From assembly GCA_029204225.1 (NCBI GenBank), contig CM055092.1, positions 100,310,200-100,374,199 of the forward strand: DNA of 64,000 nt. The letters run 5' to 3'. Positions within the stretch are counted from its first letter, which is position 1. Every line of letters begins with the position of its first letter. A model generated the notes under the pieces. That model saw only the letters and a program-made list of their open reading frames with translations. It was not told where the DNA came from and did not search any database. The position numbers and the translations under genes were made by a program. Source of the stretch: Diphasiastrum complanatum (taxonomy: Eukaryota; Streptophyta; Lycopodiopsida; Lycopodiales; Lycopodiaceae). Below, piece after piece: positions 21,905 through 34,700 of this stretch.

Positions 21905-23755
21905 GCCTGATCAGTGGATACAGCTTGTCACAGGCTCCACAACGAAGTGAGAAAGTCCTTCACGGGATGTGAAAGCTTGGAGAGATAGAAATGGCTTAGG
22001 GGTGTCAATCCCTTTACAATCTTTCATGCCAAACCTTTCAAGAATGGAAGTAGCATACTTTGATTGACTTATAAAAGTAAAATCACTACCTCTAACAACT
22101 TTTATTCCAAGTATGAACTTTAGAGGTCCTAGATCTACCATATTGAATTCACTAGACAAAGAAGCTTTAAAATTTCTTATGCCTTCACCATCAGTTCATG
22201 TCAATATGATATCATCAACATAAAGAACTAAAATGATGATCTTTCCATCATTACATTTGATGTACAAAGAAGGCTCATAAGAGCTAAAAAGCCAAGGGAA
22301 TAGAGAAAATCATGCAACCTAGAGTACCAAGCTCTAGGTGCTTGCTTCAAGCCATATAGGCTCTTCTTTAAGTGGCGATAACTCCATTGAGATATGTTGT
22401 CTATACATCCATTTGATGTATTTCCAAATCTGCTACAACGACAAATGATAGCAAAAGTCGAATAGAAGAATGCTTGACTATTGGATTAAAGGTCTCAGTG
22501 TAATTGACGTTGTATACCTGAGAAAATCCTCTGGCGACAAGTCATGTCTTTCTTCTGTTGATGCTTCCATCTGCATTGTACTTGACTTTAGAAATCCATT
22601 TGCAATCAACTACGTTTCTGCTAGTAGGTAATTCGACAATTGTCCATGCCTGGTTCTTGATAAGAGATGAATACTCTTTATTTATAGCTTCTTTCCAGAG
22701 ATCTGAATCAAGTTGACTGAGTGCCTCTTGGATAGTCGTCGATTCCTAAACAAGATAGGCTGTAGACACGTCGATATATCTCTCAGGTGGTCTACTAGTC
22801 CTTGAAGATCTTCTGGGTAGTACATGAAGTTGATCATTTCCATCATGTTGTAGTTGCTGATCTGCAACATCATCATCTTTTGTTTCGTCGTTGATTTGTT
22901 GTTTGTCAAAAGTAGAAGAGCTTGGACCTTCAATGAGAATAGTCGACTGAGGAACTGGAAAGTTCAATGCGTCAGGAGAATCTGAAAGGTCGGCTACATG
23001 GGGACTACCCTTTCCTTTGAGGTCTTGAAACTGATCTTCAATGAAGATGGCATTCCGGCCAATGAATATACTTGATGGGATCGAACAACTTGTAGGCTTG
23101 ATCTGAAGTAGTGTAACTGATGAAAACACATTTGATACTCTGGCGAGTTTCTTCCTGAGATCATGAGGTATCTGCGCAAAAGCAGTACATCCAAAAACTC
23201 ATAAGTTTGATAAAGAAGGTTTGGTACCTATCCAAACTTCGAATGGTGTTTTGTCTGAGAGGCCTTTAGTAGGACATCTGTTCTAAATATAGGTTGTTGT
23301 TGAAACAGCTTCAGCCCAGAAGCATTTCGGAAGTGTCGCATGTGATAACATGCACTTTGCTGATTCAACTAAAGTTCTGTTCTTTCTCTCAGCAAGACCA
23401 TTTGACTGAGGCGAATAGGAGGTGATGTATTGTTGTTCAATGTTGTTGTTAAGACAATACTCCTTGAATTCGTTGGAGATGTATTCTCCCTAGTTATCTG
23501 ACCTCAATGCTTTGATTCGTTTGTCAGTTTGATTCTCAGCATGCTCTTTGAATTGTCTGAATATGATGAAAGCCTCTGATTTCTGTTTAATGAAATAAAC
23601 AACTATTCTTCTAGAGAATTCGTCAATAAAGGTAATGAAATACTTTGCATCTAGCAATGAAGGAGTTTGCATAGGTCCACATATATCTGTATGAACAACA
23701 TCTAACAAATCTTTTGCTGCATGCCTATGGTTTGATCTAAAATGAGCGTCAGAGA
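21905..23755 (-). pseudogene. Ty1/copia element B: integrase to RT
   Basis: In sense order the minus strand carries the end of the GAG-pre-integrase domain and the integrase core start (AAKDLLDVVHTDICGPM, then YFITFIDEFSRRIVVYF), the integrase-RT linker (RRSSRTSRPPERYIDVS), and RT with YVDD at 22211-22222 followed by SSEFNMVDLGPLKFILGIKV. Multiple stops and frameshifts break it. It ends abruptly at 23755, where sequence changes to a gypsy 3' region, and at about 21905 before RNase H. Confidence 0.85.
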
Positions 23756-25195
23756 TCTATTAATCTGACATGAGCTCTCCTGATAATTATGAAGTAAGGA
23801 AGGGGCAGCGAACGAATTTATAAGAAAAATCTAGGGCAGGCGTCGGATGCAAGCTATCATGGGGAATGTCGGTGGAATTTTGGGTCCAAAAAAGTAGAAA
23901 GGACCCGAAACATTGATAAGTATCAAAAAAATTTCAGTCACGTGAAAAAATCACGATTTTTTCGAATCGATACAAACTCGAAAAAATCTTAAAAATTAGA
24001 GTCGAGTATCCAAATTTTCAAAGTATGTAGAAATTTCCAAGGAACAACAAAAACAAAAGGTATTGAAAAAATTACAAAGGATCGACTTTCGAGCCCGTGC
24101 TTAAAAATCGAAGTGTTCACATAGTTTTTGTATTTTTCAAGTGTATCAAATAGAGGGTATTGTAAAAATTTGGGTAGGAATATACATGGAAAAAAATAAG
24201 TCTAATCATCGGACACGAGAAAAGAAAAGAGAAAATAAAAGAAAATGAGAAGAAATTCTGAAATGCACCTTAAACATGATCTATGGTAAAGGTGTCTTTA
24301 TAGTATCATCGTAGATGGCTACCATTGACTAAGGTGTCAAATGGTATGCCTTCTAGCGTCTCTAATTGAAAGACCCCTTTCGAATAACAACTCGAAAGTT
24401 GAATTCTAAAAGAATCAACAACCATCGTGCAATTCATCCAGTTTTGCAAGGTTTATTCAATAGGTAAAGAAGAGCATGATGGTCGGTATAGAAAACAAAA
24501 AACTGGCCTAGCAAATAATATCGAAATTGTTGAACAACATAGACCATTGCTAGTGCTTCTCGATCTGTTGTAAAATAGTTAACCTTAGCCGAAACAAGCT
24601 GACGGCTCAGGAAATGAATTGGAAAATCATTTTCATATTCTCCGGGTTGTGGTAAAACAACACCAATAGCATACTTACTAGTGCCCATATGCACATGGAA
24701 TTCCTTAGTATAATCAGGCACGCGAAGAATGGGCGTGGTAACTAAAGCCTGTTTAAGATCTTCAAAGTCTTTAATCATGTCTTCTGTCCACATTGGGTTG
24801 GTAACGATTTGATATACTAACGCGCTTTATCAACATAGTGTATTATAAAAATTTGATAATAACCTATGTGGCCTAGAAAGATATAAATTTCTTTCATTGT
24901 GTCAGGTAGGGGCATTTCAAGAATGACTCTGATCTTTTCCGGATCAGTACCATTTTGAGAAATAATATGGCCCGGTACCACACCATGGGTAACCCAAATC
25001 TGGCACTTGTCTGTATTCAATGAAATTCTGAACCTTCGACAACAAATGAACACTTGTTCAAGGGCATCGAGATGCTTATCTTGAAGGAATACACACCAAG
25101 ATCATCGAGATAAATCTCTAGATTCTTGTGCAACAGATCCTTGAAAGCTCGTTGCATCACCCTTTGAAAAGTGGATGGGGCATTGCTTCTGCCCA
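23756..25195 (-). pseudogene. Ty3/gypsy element 2: RT-RNase H with integrase deleted
   Basis: The minus strand encodes the end of RT with YLDD at 25101-25112, CQIWVTHGVVPGHIIS, RNase H (HMGTSKYAIGVVLPQ, YFTTDREALAMVY, FYTDHHALLYLLNK) and then ARWLLILLEFNF. At about 24390 it jumps to a pol C-terminal tail (FQLETLEGIPFDTLVNGSHL) related to the gypsy-1 tail, so integrase is deleted. About 480 bp of 3' noncoding sequence follows. At 25195 the RT ends inside the AP-S-T-F-Q-R block against copia sequence. It is the same lineage as gypsy-1 and gypsy-3 by the YLDD-L-G-V context. Confidence 0.85.
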
Positions 25196-26345
25196 GAACT
25201 TCACAGGTAGGTGTGCTTGATGTAGCATGGATATGGTTGAGTTGAGAAGAGTTCGATTCTTCCTTTCTGCAATCTTGTTCTGTTGAGGTGAATAGGAAGT
25301 GGTCTACATGGACATCTTGTTAGAGATGTATTTGACGCCACCATCAGTTCGGAGTGCCTTCCCTTTTGTAGACGTTTATGTCTCAACCATGGCCTTGAAT
25401 CTCTTGAAGCATTCAAAGGCTTCATATTTGTGCTTAGTGAACATGACTGTAGACCATCTAAAATAGTCATCTATTAAAGTGATAAAATAGATTGCATCTC
25501 CTAAAGGACAAAGTTGGCATTGGACCACAAAGATCGCTATGTACAAGATCCAATACATGCTTTGTTTTGATGGAATGTAATTTTGGAAGCTTGCTTCTAG
25601 AGTGCTTCCCATAGATGCATGATTCACAAAAGAAAGATTTCTTATCTAATGAAGAAGGGAAATTCAGTCCATCAACTAAATTATTACAATGCATATAAGA
25701 AAGTGATCTTGTATTCACATGTCCAAATTGACTATGCCATAGAACAGCACTGTCATTTACATTTTCATTAGAGATACTAGCAAATGCAGCTAGAGTACGT
25801 AAAGATTTACGACTCTAGTGCATGTAGTCAGAGTAGTATCTTTCTTGAGTATTGTACACTTCTCAGATGAGAAAGTAACAGTGTAGCCCTCATCAGTTAT
25901 CTTAGAGACTAATAATAGGTTCTTTGATAACTGAGAAACATGAAGGACGTTAGGAACACAAATAGATAGATGTTGTTGAAGGTGATCTTCATTGTTACTT
26001 TGTCTTCCACACGTATGGTGGTTGAATCTCTGAGGTAGATGAATTGATCTCTGTTGTAAGCTGCATACTCGGTAAACCATTCTTTGCGAGAGGTCATGTA
26101 TTGGGTAGCACCGTTGTCCAAGTACCAGCTATCATAGTCTTCGTTGCTGCTGCTGTAAGCCATTAACAAATGTGTATCTTGCTCTTTGAATTCTGCCGCG
26201 TTGGAGGAGTCAGGTTGTTGTTGTCGTTGTTGCTTCTTTGTCTTGTTGTAGATCCAGATACGACACTCCTTGATGTCATGATTGGCTCTCTTGCAATATC
26301 TGTAGAAAAGCTTCTTGCGTGATCAGGACGTCGCAAATCCTCTCA
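25196..26345 (-). pseudogene. Ty1/copia element C: zinc knuckle, protease, integrase
   Basis: Sense order on the minus strand is a zinc knuckle remnant near 26300 (YRYCKRANHDIKEC, with the first Cys of CX2CX4HX4C replaced by Tyr), protease with active site WYLDNGATQYMT (26090-26125), GAG-pre-integrase CESCIYGKHSRSKLPKL, and integrase LDLVHSDLCGPMPT. Stops and frameshifts are frequent. It ends at 25195 against gypsy-2, so most of integrase and all of RT are missing. Confidence 0.85.
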
Positions 26346-26815
26346 CTTCGCAAATTTCGGGAAGTGGCTGGCAACATGCCTCATTCAAAATAGACGACCT
26401 TCGACATTTTCTCTCTCTTCGAGATTTTGTGAAAAACCGAAGGTGCTCGTAAACAATTTAAGGTGCCCTTAAAAAGTTGAAGGTGCTCTCAAAAAGGCGA
26501 AGATGTCTTTAACAATTTAGCTTTTCCACACTTTTCGGGAAAATGTGAAAAAACCGAAGGTGCCCTTAAAAACAAGGCAAAGGTGCCTTTAACACTTTAA
26601 CCCTTAAAAATAGATGACATTCTGGAATTTTCTCTCTCTTCGCATTTTTCAAAAAAATGCGAAAAAGTCGGTGTTGAAAATAGTTAAATTGTTGAACTGT
26701 GAGCAAGTTGACTTCTTCAAAATAATTGAACTAAAGAAGTCGAAGGCAAGTGTCGCAGTTTTCAAAAATTGCAAAATATGCGAACTGTGCGACACTTAGT
26801 GTATTTCTGGAGACT
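26346..26815 (-). repeat. copia C leader region with iterated CCGAAGGTGC words
   Basis: The sequence iterates ACCGAAGGTGC-like words, with TTTTC-TCTCTCTTCG blocks at about 26405 and again at about 26625 (period near 220 bp), and poly-A tracts. No ORF is credible. It adjoins the copia C 5' side, so a leader or gag-upstream origin is inferred; a related arrangement lies next to copia D at 57945-58140. Confidence 0.5.
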
Positions 26816-27299
26816 GTCTCTCCAAAAATAGAGACATTTTTACCATTTATGTCAGAGACATTTATTGGGACCTTGTCGCTTTCTCTTCTTTCAAGTTAAT
26901 GGGTTGAGTTCAAAATTATAGAGTCATGTGGTCTCATTCATGGTTTGAAAACTTTTGATTTCCTCTGGTTTCTAAGATAAACATTTGTTTGTAAGAACCC
27001 GATTTTCACTTATCCACCCATGGGCTAGCATAAGTCCACCTTGGTTTTGGAAAATAAATAAATAATTGTTTGTAAAAATTTGTGGTATTGATATGTTGTT
27101 TTCTTTTATGTTGTGTGGTGTCTTTGTGTAGATGAGTAGAGTCAAATCTCAACCCTCAAGCAAAGAGAAAGAGGTCCACACAAGGATGAGTTATTGTTTT
27201 GACATTTACCTTTATTTACTTGTAAGCCTAAAACATAAAAATTTATTAGGCTAGTCTTAAAATACCAGGAGATAAGCTCATTTTAGAAAATGGTTTACA

Positions 27300-27324
27300 C
27301 CCCCCCCCCCCCCCCCCCCCCCCC
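27300..27324 (+). repeat. Poly-C tract of 25 bases
   Basis: An uninterrupted run of cytosines; no gene lies nearby. Confidence 0.95.
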
Positions 27325-28029
27325 TTATGCCTACCCTTCACATCAATACTAGCATAAGGTACAAGGAAGGCCACTTGTTGAAGGTAGGCCCTACGTGAAA
27401 TTGGATAATGTAGCATATACATCAATTAGACATGCGATAATGGCCCTACTGGTTAATAGGAGTAAGTGAAAGTATGTCGTGACCTGCCATGGCAAGTGGA
27501 CATATGTCATGATCCGGTCGTGTTGGCATTCTTCTTGCCACATAGCATGCCACCTAGGGCCAAGTCTCACTTTTTGTGACAGGAAGGGAGTCTCCTTGAA
27601 GAGACTTTAACATTTGAGAGAAGAGTATTTTGGGTCCTCTACACTTGAAAACCTTCTATGATATTCCATTACTAGTGGGATCAAAACTCAAAGTTCAATG
27701 TCAAACACGTGGCTCAATGTCAAAATTGTAGGTCTTGGAAGCTACAAAAGTAGTCATATCTTAAAGTTGAATGGAATATTGATAGGCATCCAATGATAAG
27801 AGCTTGGCTTGTGGGTTTACCCAATGCCCACCCACTTTATAGCCCACATATTCGTGTGACATCACCTTGTGCCTTTGTGCCCCTGTGGGGTCATTAGTCT
27901 TGTTGGAGTCAAGGGTGTTGACTCAATTGGTTATCTTGACATCCAAAGTTTCTTTGGTCTCAAGTTCGAGCCTTCCCTTGGAAACCAAGAAGCATTAGTC
28001 TTGTTGGACAAAGTTTGATGGCAAGCTTT

Positions 28030-28250
28030 GATTCTTAAGGTCCAATTGGTGCTTGGATGAGAGCTAAAACTTAAAGTTGAAGGCCTCCTTCATGATCATT
28101 GCTGCTTGGATGAAAGTTTTAAGGTTGCTTATTGGAGGTTGTTGATTGGTGCTTGGACTAAAATTTGAAGGTTGCCCATGCTTGGATAAAATTTTACTCT
28201 TAATGGATGATGATACTTGGATGAAATTTGAAGGTTGCCCTTTGAGATAA
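28030..28250 (+). repeat. Degenerate minisatellite, GCTTGGATGAAATTTGAAGG-like unit
   Basis: Five imperfect copies of a unit close to GCTTGGATGAAATTTGAAGG followed by TTGCC occur with variable spacing (near 28051, 28113, 28160, 28185 and 28216). No coding meaning is evident. Confidence 0.6.
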
Positions 28251-30640
28251 TTGATTATTCTATGAAGTTTGAGGAGCGCTTTAGGACATTGTGAGTATTG
28301 TCCTTCATGATGTTCTTGCTTTTTTTACAAAGTTTAAAGTATACCCTTCATGCTTGTTTACCTATGTATTGTTCCTTAATAAGCCAGTTTCATATCATTC
28401 TTGTCATATGAGGGCAATCCTTCCAAGTTAGGTTGTTAATAAACAAACAAAAATGGAGGCTAAGAAGATGTTATTTGTGATTTCTATATGGAAACCCAAA
28501 GAGATGCTCAATGGTAAGCCATGTTGGATAAGAGCTGCTACTATGTCCTCCTTGACGTAGGCTTCAATCTTGACTACTATGGAATCTAGATATCTTGAAG
28601 CCTTATGCTCCAAACTTTTCTTGGCCTTTCTATGAATGTACAATGTATATGCTGTGCAAAATTTGATCATGCTACAAGAGAAACTATAAGTGCAACAAAA
28701 AAAACTAAAGCTGAAATTCCATGGCTCATGGAGCCTACAAAGCCTACTCCAAACTCCTTAATTTCACCAAACCAAGGACTGAAAATTGCCCTAAATATAG
28801 TTGTGGAAGGTCTTTTGTACCCGACCAACGATTGAAGAACATGTGTTCTTGTGTGTCTATGATTTTGTTAGCTAGTTCTCTATTATTTACCAAGATAATG
28901 ACCCTCTTAATTGTTTTAACCCTCTCCTATGATCTTCTTCTCTTAAATCACAACCTTTTCCAACAATTAATGGCTTCCATGTGACTACCCTATTTTATAA
29001 TTTGAAGTAGGATTGTGTTGACAATCTAGGCTTTGGGCATCTCATTTCAACAACATTTGTAATATCCAAAGCACTACACTCAAGGCTTGTACATCACTCC
29101 CCCCCAATCATAAAAGACCTCAATCTGTCTCCTTTAGATGATTAGCACAAAAACGTGTATACATCTAATTTTCTACTTTAGATTGGATTCATAGCAATGT
29201 TTGTGGTCTAATGTTGTTTTATTTCTCCCTCTTCCTGCACTCTTGTTAAACAATACATATATATTATTTTTGGAGACAAAAGTGTTGCATTGTCTAACCA
29301 AGAGGCTTTCAAAGATTGGCAAGTTTTGAAAGTGCCTGTTGTGTGGAAGAATTGACTAGTAGTTGCTTTTGTTGAAAATAATTTCTGGGTTCTCTCACTT
29401 ACGCCTCTTTGTATAAATAGTCAATACTTTTAATCTGTTTTCTAGTTATTAAATGTATGTGTGAATGCCAATTCTTCTTATCGGCTCTCTGCAACATCTC
29501 TAATGTGCTACTTAGTTCAACAACTCATTTTCCTACTAGTTAAGTTTTGTAAGATTGTTAAGCTAGCTAGATATTTTTTGTAAGACATCAATTAGGGCCC
29601 TCCCAATGATCTTCTATTTGGTTAAAGTCTTGGATGGGCCTTTCTGGACCCTCGACAATGGTACATTATTGTAGTGGTAGGGTAGATTTGACGGAATCTT
29701 GCCAAATAATTGATTTCTAATGAGAAAATATTAGTTTGTCAATCTCCTACGAGTTTTGTAGGCTTTTGAAATTAGTCAAGCATAGTTTAAAGTTTTATGG
29801 ACATTCATGCTTGTGATTTCATGCATGTAGTCCAACCCATTTTCCAAAAGCACCTTAAGCATAATCATCTAGGCATTTTGAATTTTAAAGATTTTTGGCA
29901 TTTTAGTTTTGGAGTTTAGAAATTTTTCTCAAATTTTCCCTTACTTATTGGGCAATTACAATATGAATCAATCATTAGAGAACTTGGCCCTACTCCTATA
30001 GCGATATGACTAATTTTTTAGATCAAAATCCAAATCTCAATATTCGATAGGTTTCTCCAATAAGTTGTAAGTTGTAAGTTGGCTGGGACTTCCTTCCTTT
30101 GCTTTAAGTCACAATTTCGACTTCAACTTGATTATTAGTTTCATATTGTTTTCTTGCTAGAAAATCTAGAAATTTGTTCGACATGGTGAATAACAAACTG
30201 CTTTGTGGGGTTTTTGTTTTTGATTAGCCATTACATAGCAAGATGTTCGCTAATAAAATTCCATAGAAATGTTTGTGAATGAGTCCAAGGTAGTAGTCAA
30301 CTGTGGTCTTAATTCAGAGTCAGTAGCTACTAGTTGATTAGGTTTCAAGTAAATATCATGCAATAATGTTTGAGTATTGTATTATAATGGCATATAATTT
30401 GACTAATTCAGGCTTTATAATAGTTGCACATACAAGGACATACAAAAGAGAGCAAGAAAAAGTTTGATGAGCTCAAACATGTAGTTTTTTGAAACCTAAA
30501 AAGCATCCCTATCCAAAGATGGGTAGGAGAGCATTCTCAATCTAGATTGAGGGTGCAAGGTCAGGTCCACCCCACCCTCATCCTAAGATTTGGATCGCCA
30601 AAAAAGTGATATCACGAGGGAAGCCTCTCCATCAGGATGG

Positions 30641-30697
30641 AAACTTCTCGAAAGGTGGATGAGACATGAAAACTTCTCGAAAGGTGGATGAGACATG
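30641..30697 (+). repeat. 28/29-bp tandem duplication
   Basis: AAACTTCTCGAAAGGTGGAT plus GAGACATG appears twice in direct succession, with one extra A in the second copy. Confidence 0.92.
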
Positions 30698-31180
30698 AGA
30701 CTAGAGTCTCTAGGCACCCTAAAGTCAGAGTTGAATACTAGTATAAGGTGTTCCATATCTTTGTATGTGAGTGAAAATTGACAAAGGCCTTTAAGAATGA
30801 ATTGTACTTTTTGGCATTAGTACACACAGTCCACTATTCTTTCACTAGTCTCCCCTACTACCTCTTCCTCCTCCTAGTTCTCCCTAGTCATGTATAGATG
30901 ATAGCCCCCCCCCCAGCAAAAGGAAAAATAAAAAAAGCACGAAAACTCTCGCTATTCATATTTCTTCTCTATTCATGTTTCTTCTGGATCGTTCTCTTTC
31001 TCTGTTCACGTGTCTACCCTATCATGAAAGCATAGCGCAGCAGCAGCGATGTGGTCTGATGTAGAGGTTTGCCGCTATGACGCATTCAGGCTGCTGAACA
31101 ATGCCATATGCTCATTTTCTATGGCTGCTGTCAACGTTGCGGGGACAAGGGAAGCAGCAGTTGGATTGCCATATCAACAA

Positions 31181-31648
31181 TCTGGAAACTGAAGCAGCTG
31201 TTATGTTCAAAACAGTATTCAAACCAAGCAGCAAACCAATAGCTGTTTTGGTAAATATTCAAACAAAGCAGCAAAGCGGGAATCCAAGCACGACGACGAA
31301 TATAAAAGACACGGTTCATTTGTGCATCTTAAATATTGTTACAAGCTAGCAAAGATTTGCGATGCCGGCAAAGGTTTGGTGAAGAAGATCTAATAATATA
31401 GACGGGGATGGAGTCAGCAGTTCAAGTGCAATAGAAAAGATCTGGAAACTGAAACAGCTGTTTTGTCCAGAATATTAACATAAGGCAGCAAAGCAGTAGC
31501 TGTTTTGCCTAATATTCAACAAAGCCAGAGAAAGCGACAAACGCCAAAGACACTGTTCGTTTGTGTTTCTCAAGAAGCAAAGATTTGCGAAGCAGGCAAC
31601 GGTTTGTTGAATAAGCGATAGTAATATCAATGGGGATAGAGTGGCCAG
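31181..31648 (+). repeat. Duplicated 5' UTR and start-codon region of the ceramide synthase gene
   Basis: Copy 1 (31181-31420) and copy 2 (31441-31648) both open with TCTGGAAACTGAA and align through AAAGATTTGCGA and GGGGATAGAGTGGCCAG-like ends, with many substitutions and small gaps. The functional ATG at 31630 in copy 2 corresponds to ACG at 31402-31404 in copy 1. Confidence 0.8.
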
Positions 31649-31758
31649 ATTGGGAGGCAGAAAGCTATCCGACGTTGGAGGATCTTGCCATCATGGCTCC
31701 CGTTTTTGCAGCTCTGTTTCCTACCATTCGCTTTCTCTTGGATCGCTTCTGTTTTGAG
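31630..31758 (+). CDS. Ceramide synthase exon 1
   Basis: This exon holds residues 1-43: the N-terminal cytosolic/lumenal lead and first hydrophobic segment ([19 protein letters not shown]). The donor is GAG|GTCAGC, phase 0. Confidence 0.93.
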
Positions 31759-34700
31759 GTCAGCTTCTCTAACTAGGGTTTACCACAACACTTTATATTT
31801 CCTTTGAAAAGATCTTCGCATTGATATCCTTGAATTCTACTCCTTTTTTTCCCCTTGCTAGCATGAGCTTATATGGCAGATGTGTTCGTTTAACCTTTTG
31901 TCATTCTCATTTATTTTGAGGTTTTCTAGATTAAAGGCCTGAGAATATTAATCTGCTGCGTGAATGTAGGGGAATGGGGAGTCCTTGAAGCAATGATGGC
32001 TATGGAGGGATAGCGGTTTAGCAGATTGATTTGGCAGTTCAATTTTGATGTGTGATTAATCTATCGAGCAGATTATTATGCATTTCCTTGTACTGCTGTT
32101 TCCTCGACCATACTGTATTCTGAATGCGTTGAGTCCTAGGAAAATTCTATTCCATTCATAGAAGTTCTTGTCAAGTGCTTGCCAAAGGATTCAAAAAAGC
32201 CCCAAAGAAATTTCCAAATTAAAATTTCTTTTAGGAAAAAGGGGGGAATTATTGAATTTTGCTAGGTGCACTAGATACTCAATTTGATTCCCAAATGTAA
32301 AACCCTTTGATTTAAGATTCTTTCTTTGGACCTATGGATTGGTTGCCTATTTTGAAACCCATTTTGAAATGGAATGTATTTCAGAATGGCTTTTCGAATG
32401 CATTATGTATAGAAACATGGGTCCTTTAATTTGTTTTTGTGGAACAGATTTCTTTAATATTGTTTGCAATTTCTCAAAAATTAGTGATTAATAGAGATGT
32501 GTATTTCCAGGGTGGGGTGTGTGTGTGTGGGGGGGGGTTCCCCTTCTTGCATGGATTGAGGCACATACATCACTTCCCAAAAACTCAGGATAATAGTGAT
32601 CAATCTAAATCTCCTCTCTAAGGTCTTCAAGAAAACATGGATCATCAACAAGTACAAATGATATTTTTGCTTTTTCTTTACCTCTTTACCTTCATTTGAG
32701 TGTGCTCTTCATTGGATTGCGATGCCATGAATAGATATTGATCTTCTTCTTGCCATTTTCCCACGAAGTTTGTTATAAATCATCTTCTTCACCATCTTGA
32801 TGGGTTATAATTTGGTCTCCAATTCCTCTTATAGTGTTTGCATATTGCTTGATTTGACATTCAGCTTCCACATGGCCTATTTTACCTCTATAGAAACATG
32901 GCCCTTGTCTTTGATTCACCTTAGAATCATTCTTGAATCTACATTTGGGTTCATAAATGATTGTGTTTCCGACAATGGAAACAATTCCCTCTTTTTTGTG
33001 GAACAGATTTCACAACTAATGTGTCATGCCCACGTTCGGACTGATCTCAAATTATTATCCTGAAGGTTGTCAGTAGGCCTACCTCGACCCGTAAACTAAT
33101 TATGATTATGAGGGGTTGGGGCCCTCTTGGATTTATGGTCATATTAAATGGTTGGAGGCCTAAAAACTCGTGATGGTGGATTTGTATGGGTCTATCTGTG
33201 ACTCATAGGAGAAAGTGTATGAGGTGGCCTAGTTAGGCTGCGGAGTGTCCAATGAGGTGTCACAGTGCACTACTAGTGGTGCATGGGCCTTGGAGGGTAT
33301 AAGTATACCCATTGACCTCTCATTAGTGTACGCTTGATTTTGATTTTGATTTTTGCTTTCAAGTCCAACACCCGGATTCAAAGACTAGGCAAACCGCAAC
33401 AAAGAAGCAATAGGGAATCGGATGGTGGGTAAACCAACCCAACCATACCTAGATTGATCGGATCTAGCCCCCAAGCTATGGATCAATCACTCAATAGGAG
33501 AGAGGAGTCACACCGTACACCCGGTATTTCACGTAAGTCGACTTAAGAAAAGTCTAAGTAGAGGGGGACATCTTGGTTCTGGAGAATCGAGATCGATTGC
33601 ACCTGTTGGAAGAATCATCGGGTGTGACTCGACTTGAACTTGAAAAGATTTTGGATACCAAACTTAAACGCTTGCAAAATCGTATAGTTACCGAGCATCT
33701 GGTTTGATGGAAAGGTGTACAGACGATGATGACTTTTGGGAGCAGGATGGTAGCTTGAAAAGGAACTTCTCTAACTTTAAGTTCTGAGCATAAGGGGGGC
33801 AGAATGTCATGCCCACATTCGGACTGATCTCGGGGTTATTATCTCATAAGGAGGTCAGTAGGCATACCTTGACCCGTAAATTAATTATGATTATGAGGAG
33901 TTGGGGTCCTCATGGATTTATGGTCATAATTAATGGTTGGAGGCCTGAAACTCAAGATGGTGGATTTGTATGGGTCTATCAGTGACTCATAGGAGAAGTG
34001 GATGAGGTGGCCCAGTTAGGCTGCGGAGTGTCCAATGTGGTGTCACAGTGCACTACTAGTGGTGCATGGGCCTTGGAAGGTATAAGTATACCCATTGGGC
34101 TCTCACTAGTGTATGCTTGATTTGATGATAGTAGCTACATGTTTTGCGTTCGTTTTGGGAAGTCCAATTGGTAAGCCAAGGTTCCTATCCTCTTTAGGAT
34201 ATTATACATTCCCGTGCGTTTAGATCTTCCTATTTAACTTGTCCAGTGCCATAGTTGCTTGTCAGACATGTTTACCCGCTCTATGCATGGCATAATTGTT
34301 TTTAATTGGTAGAGCCCTAGTTTAATCACTTGCCTTCACGGGTGATTTTGGGTGTCATATCATGAGCAGCCTACCTTGAAACATGCAAGAAAGTAATTTT
34401 GGTCCAGTATTTTATACTATTACTCTGTTTATATTCATGGAAGTTTTTCCTTTCTAATTATAAGTTGTTGATAAATATAAAAGGTTCTTACTTTTATCAA
34501 AGTAGGACAAAGAATCTACCATTGCAAAACTTATGGGTTGTTGCTTGCATGCTTGAACTTACTTGCAGATTGTGGGAAGACGATTGTTTCAAAAGAAGCA
34601 CGAAGCATCTACAAAGAAGCTAATTGATGATGATAAAATAGAGCTAGAGAAGAAACTTGTCAAGTTCAAAGAATCAGGATGGAAATGCGTGTACTACTTG

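Larger units (their letters stand above)
26816..31100. other. Intergenic, no recognisable gene
   Basis: About 4.3 kb upstream of the ceramide synthase gene. I see no supported ORF. It contains a poly-C tract, a degenerate minisatellite and a short tandem duplication, listed separately. Core promoter elements of the downstream gene were not identifiable with confidence. Confidence 0.5.
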
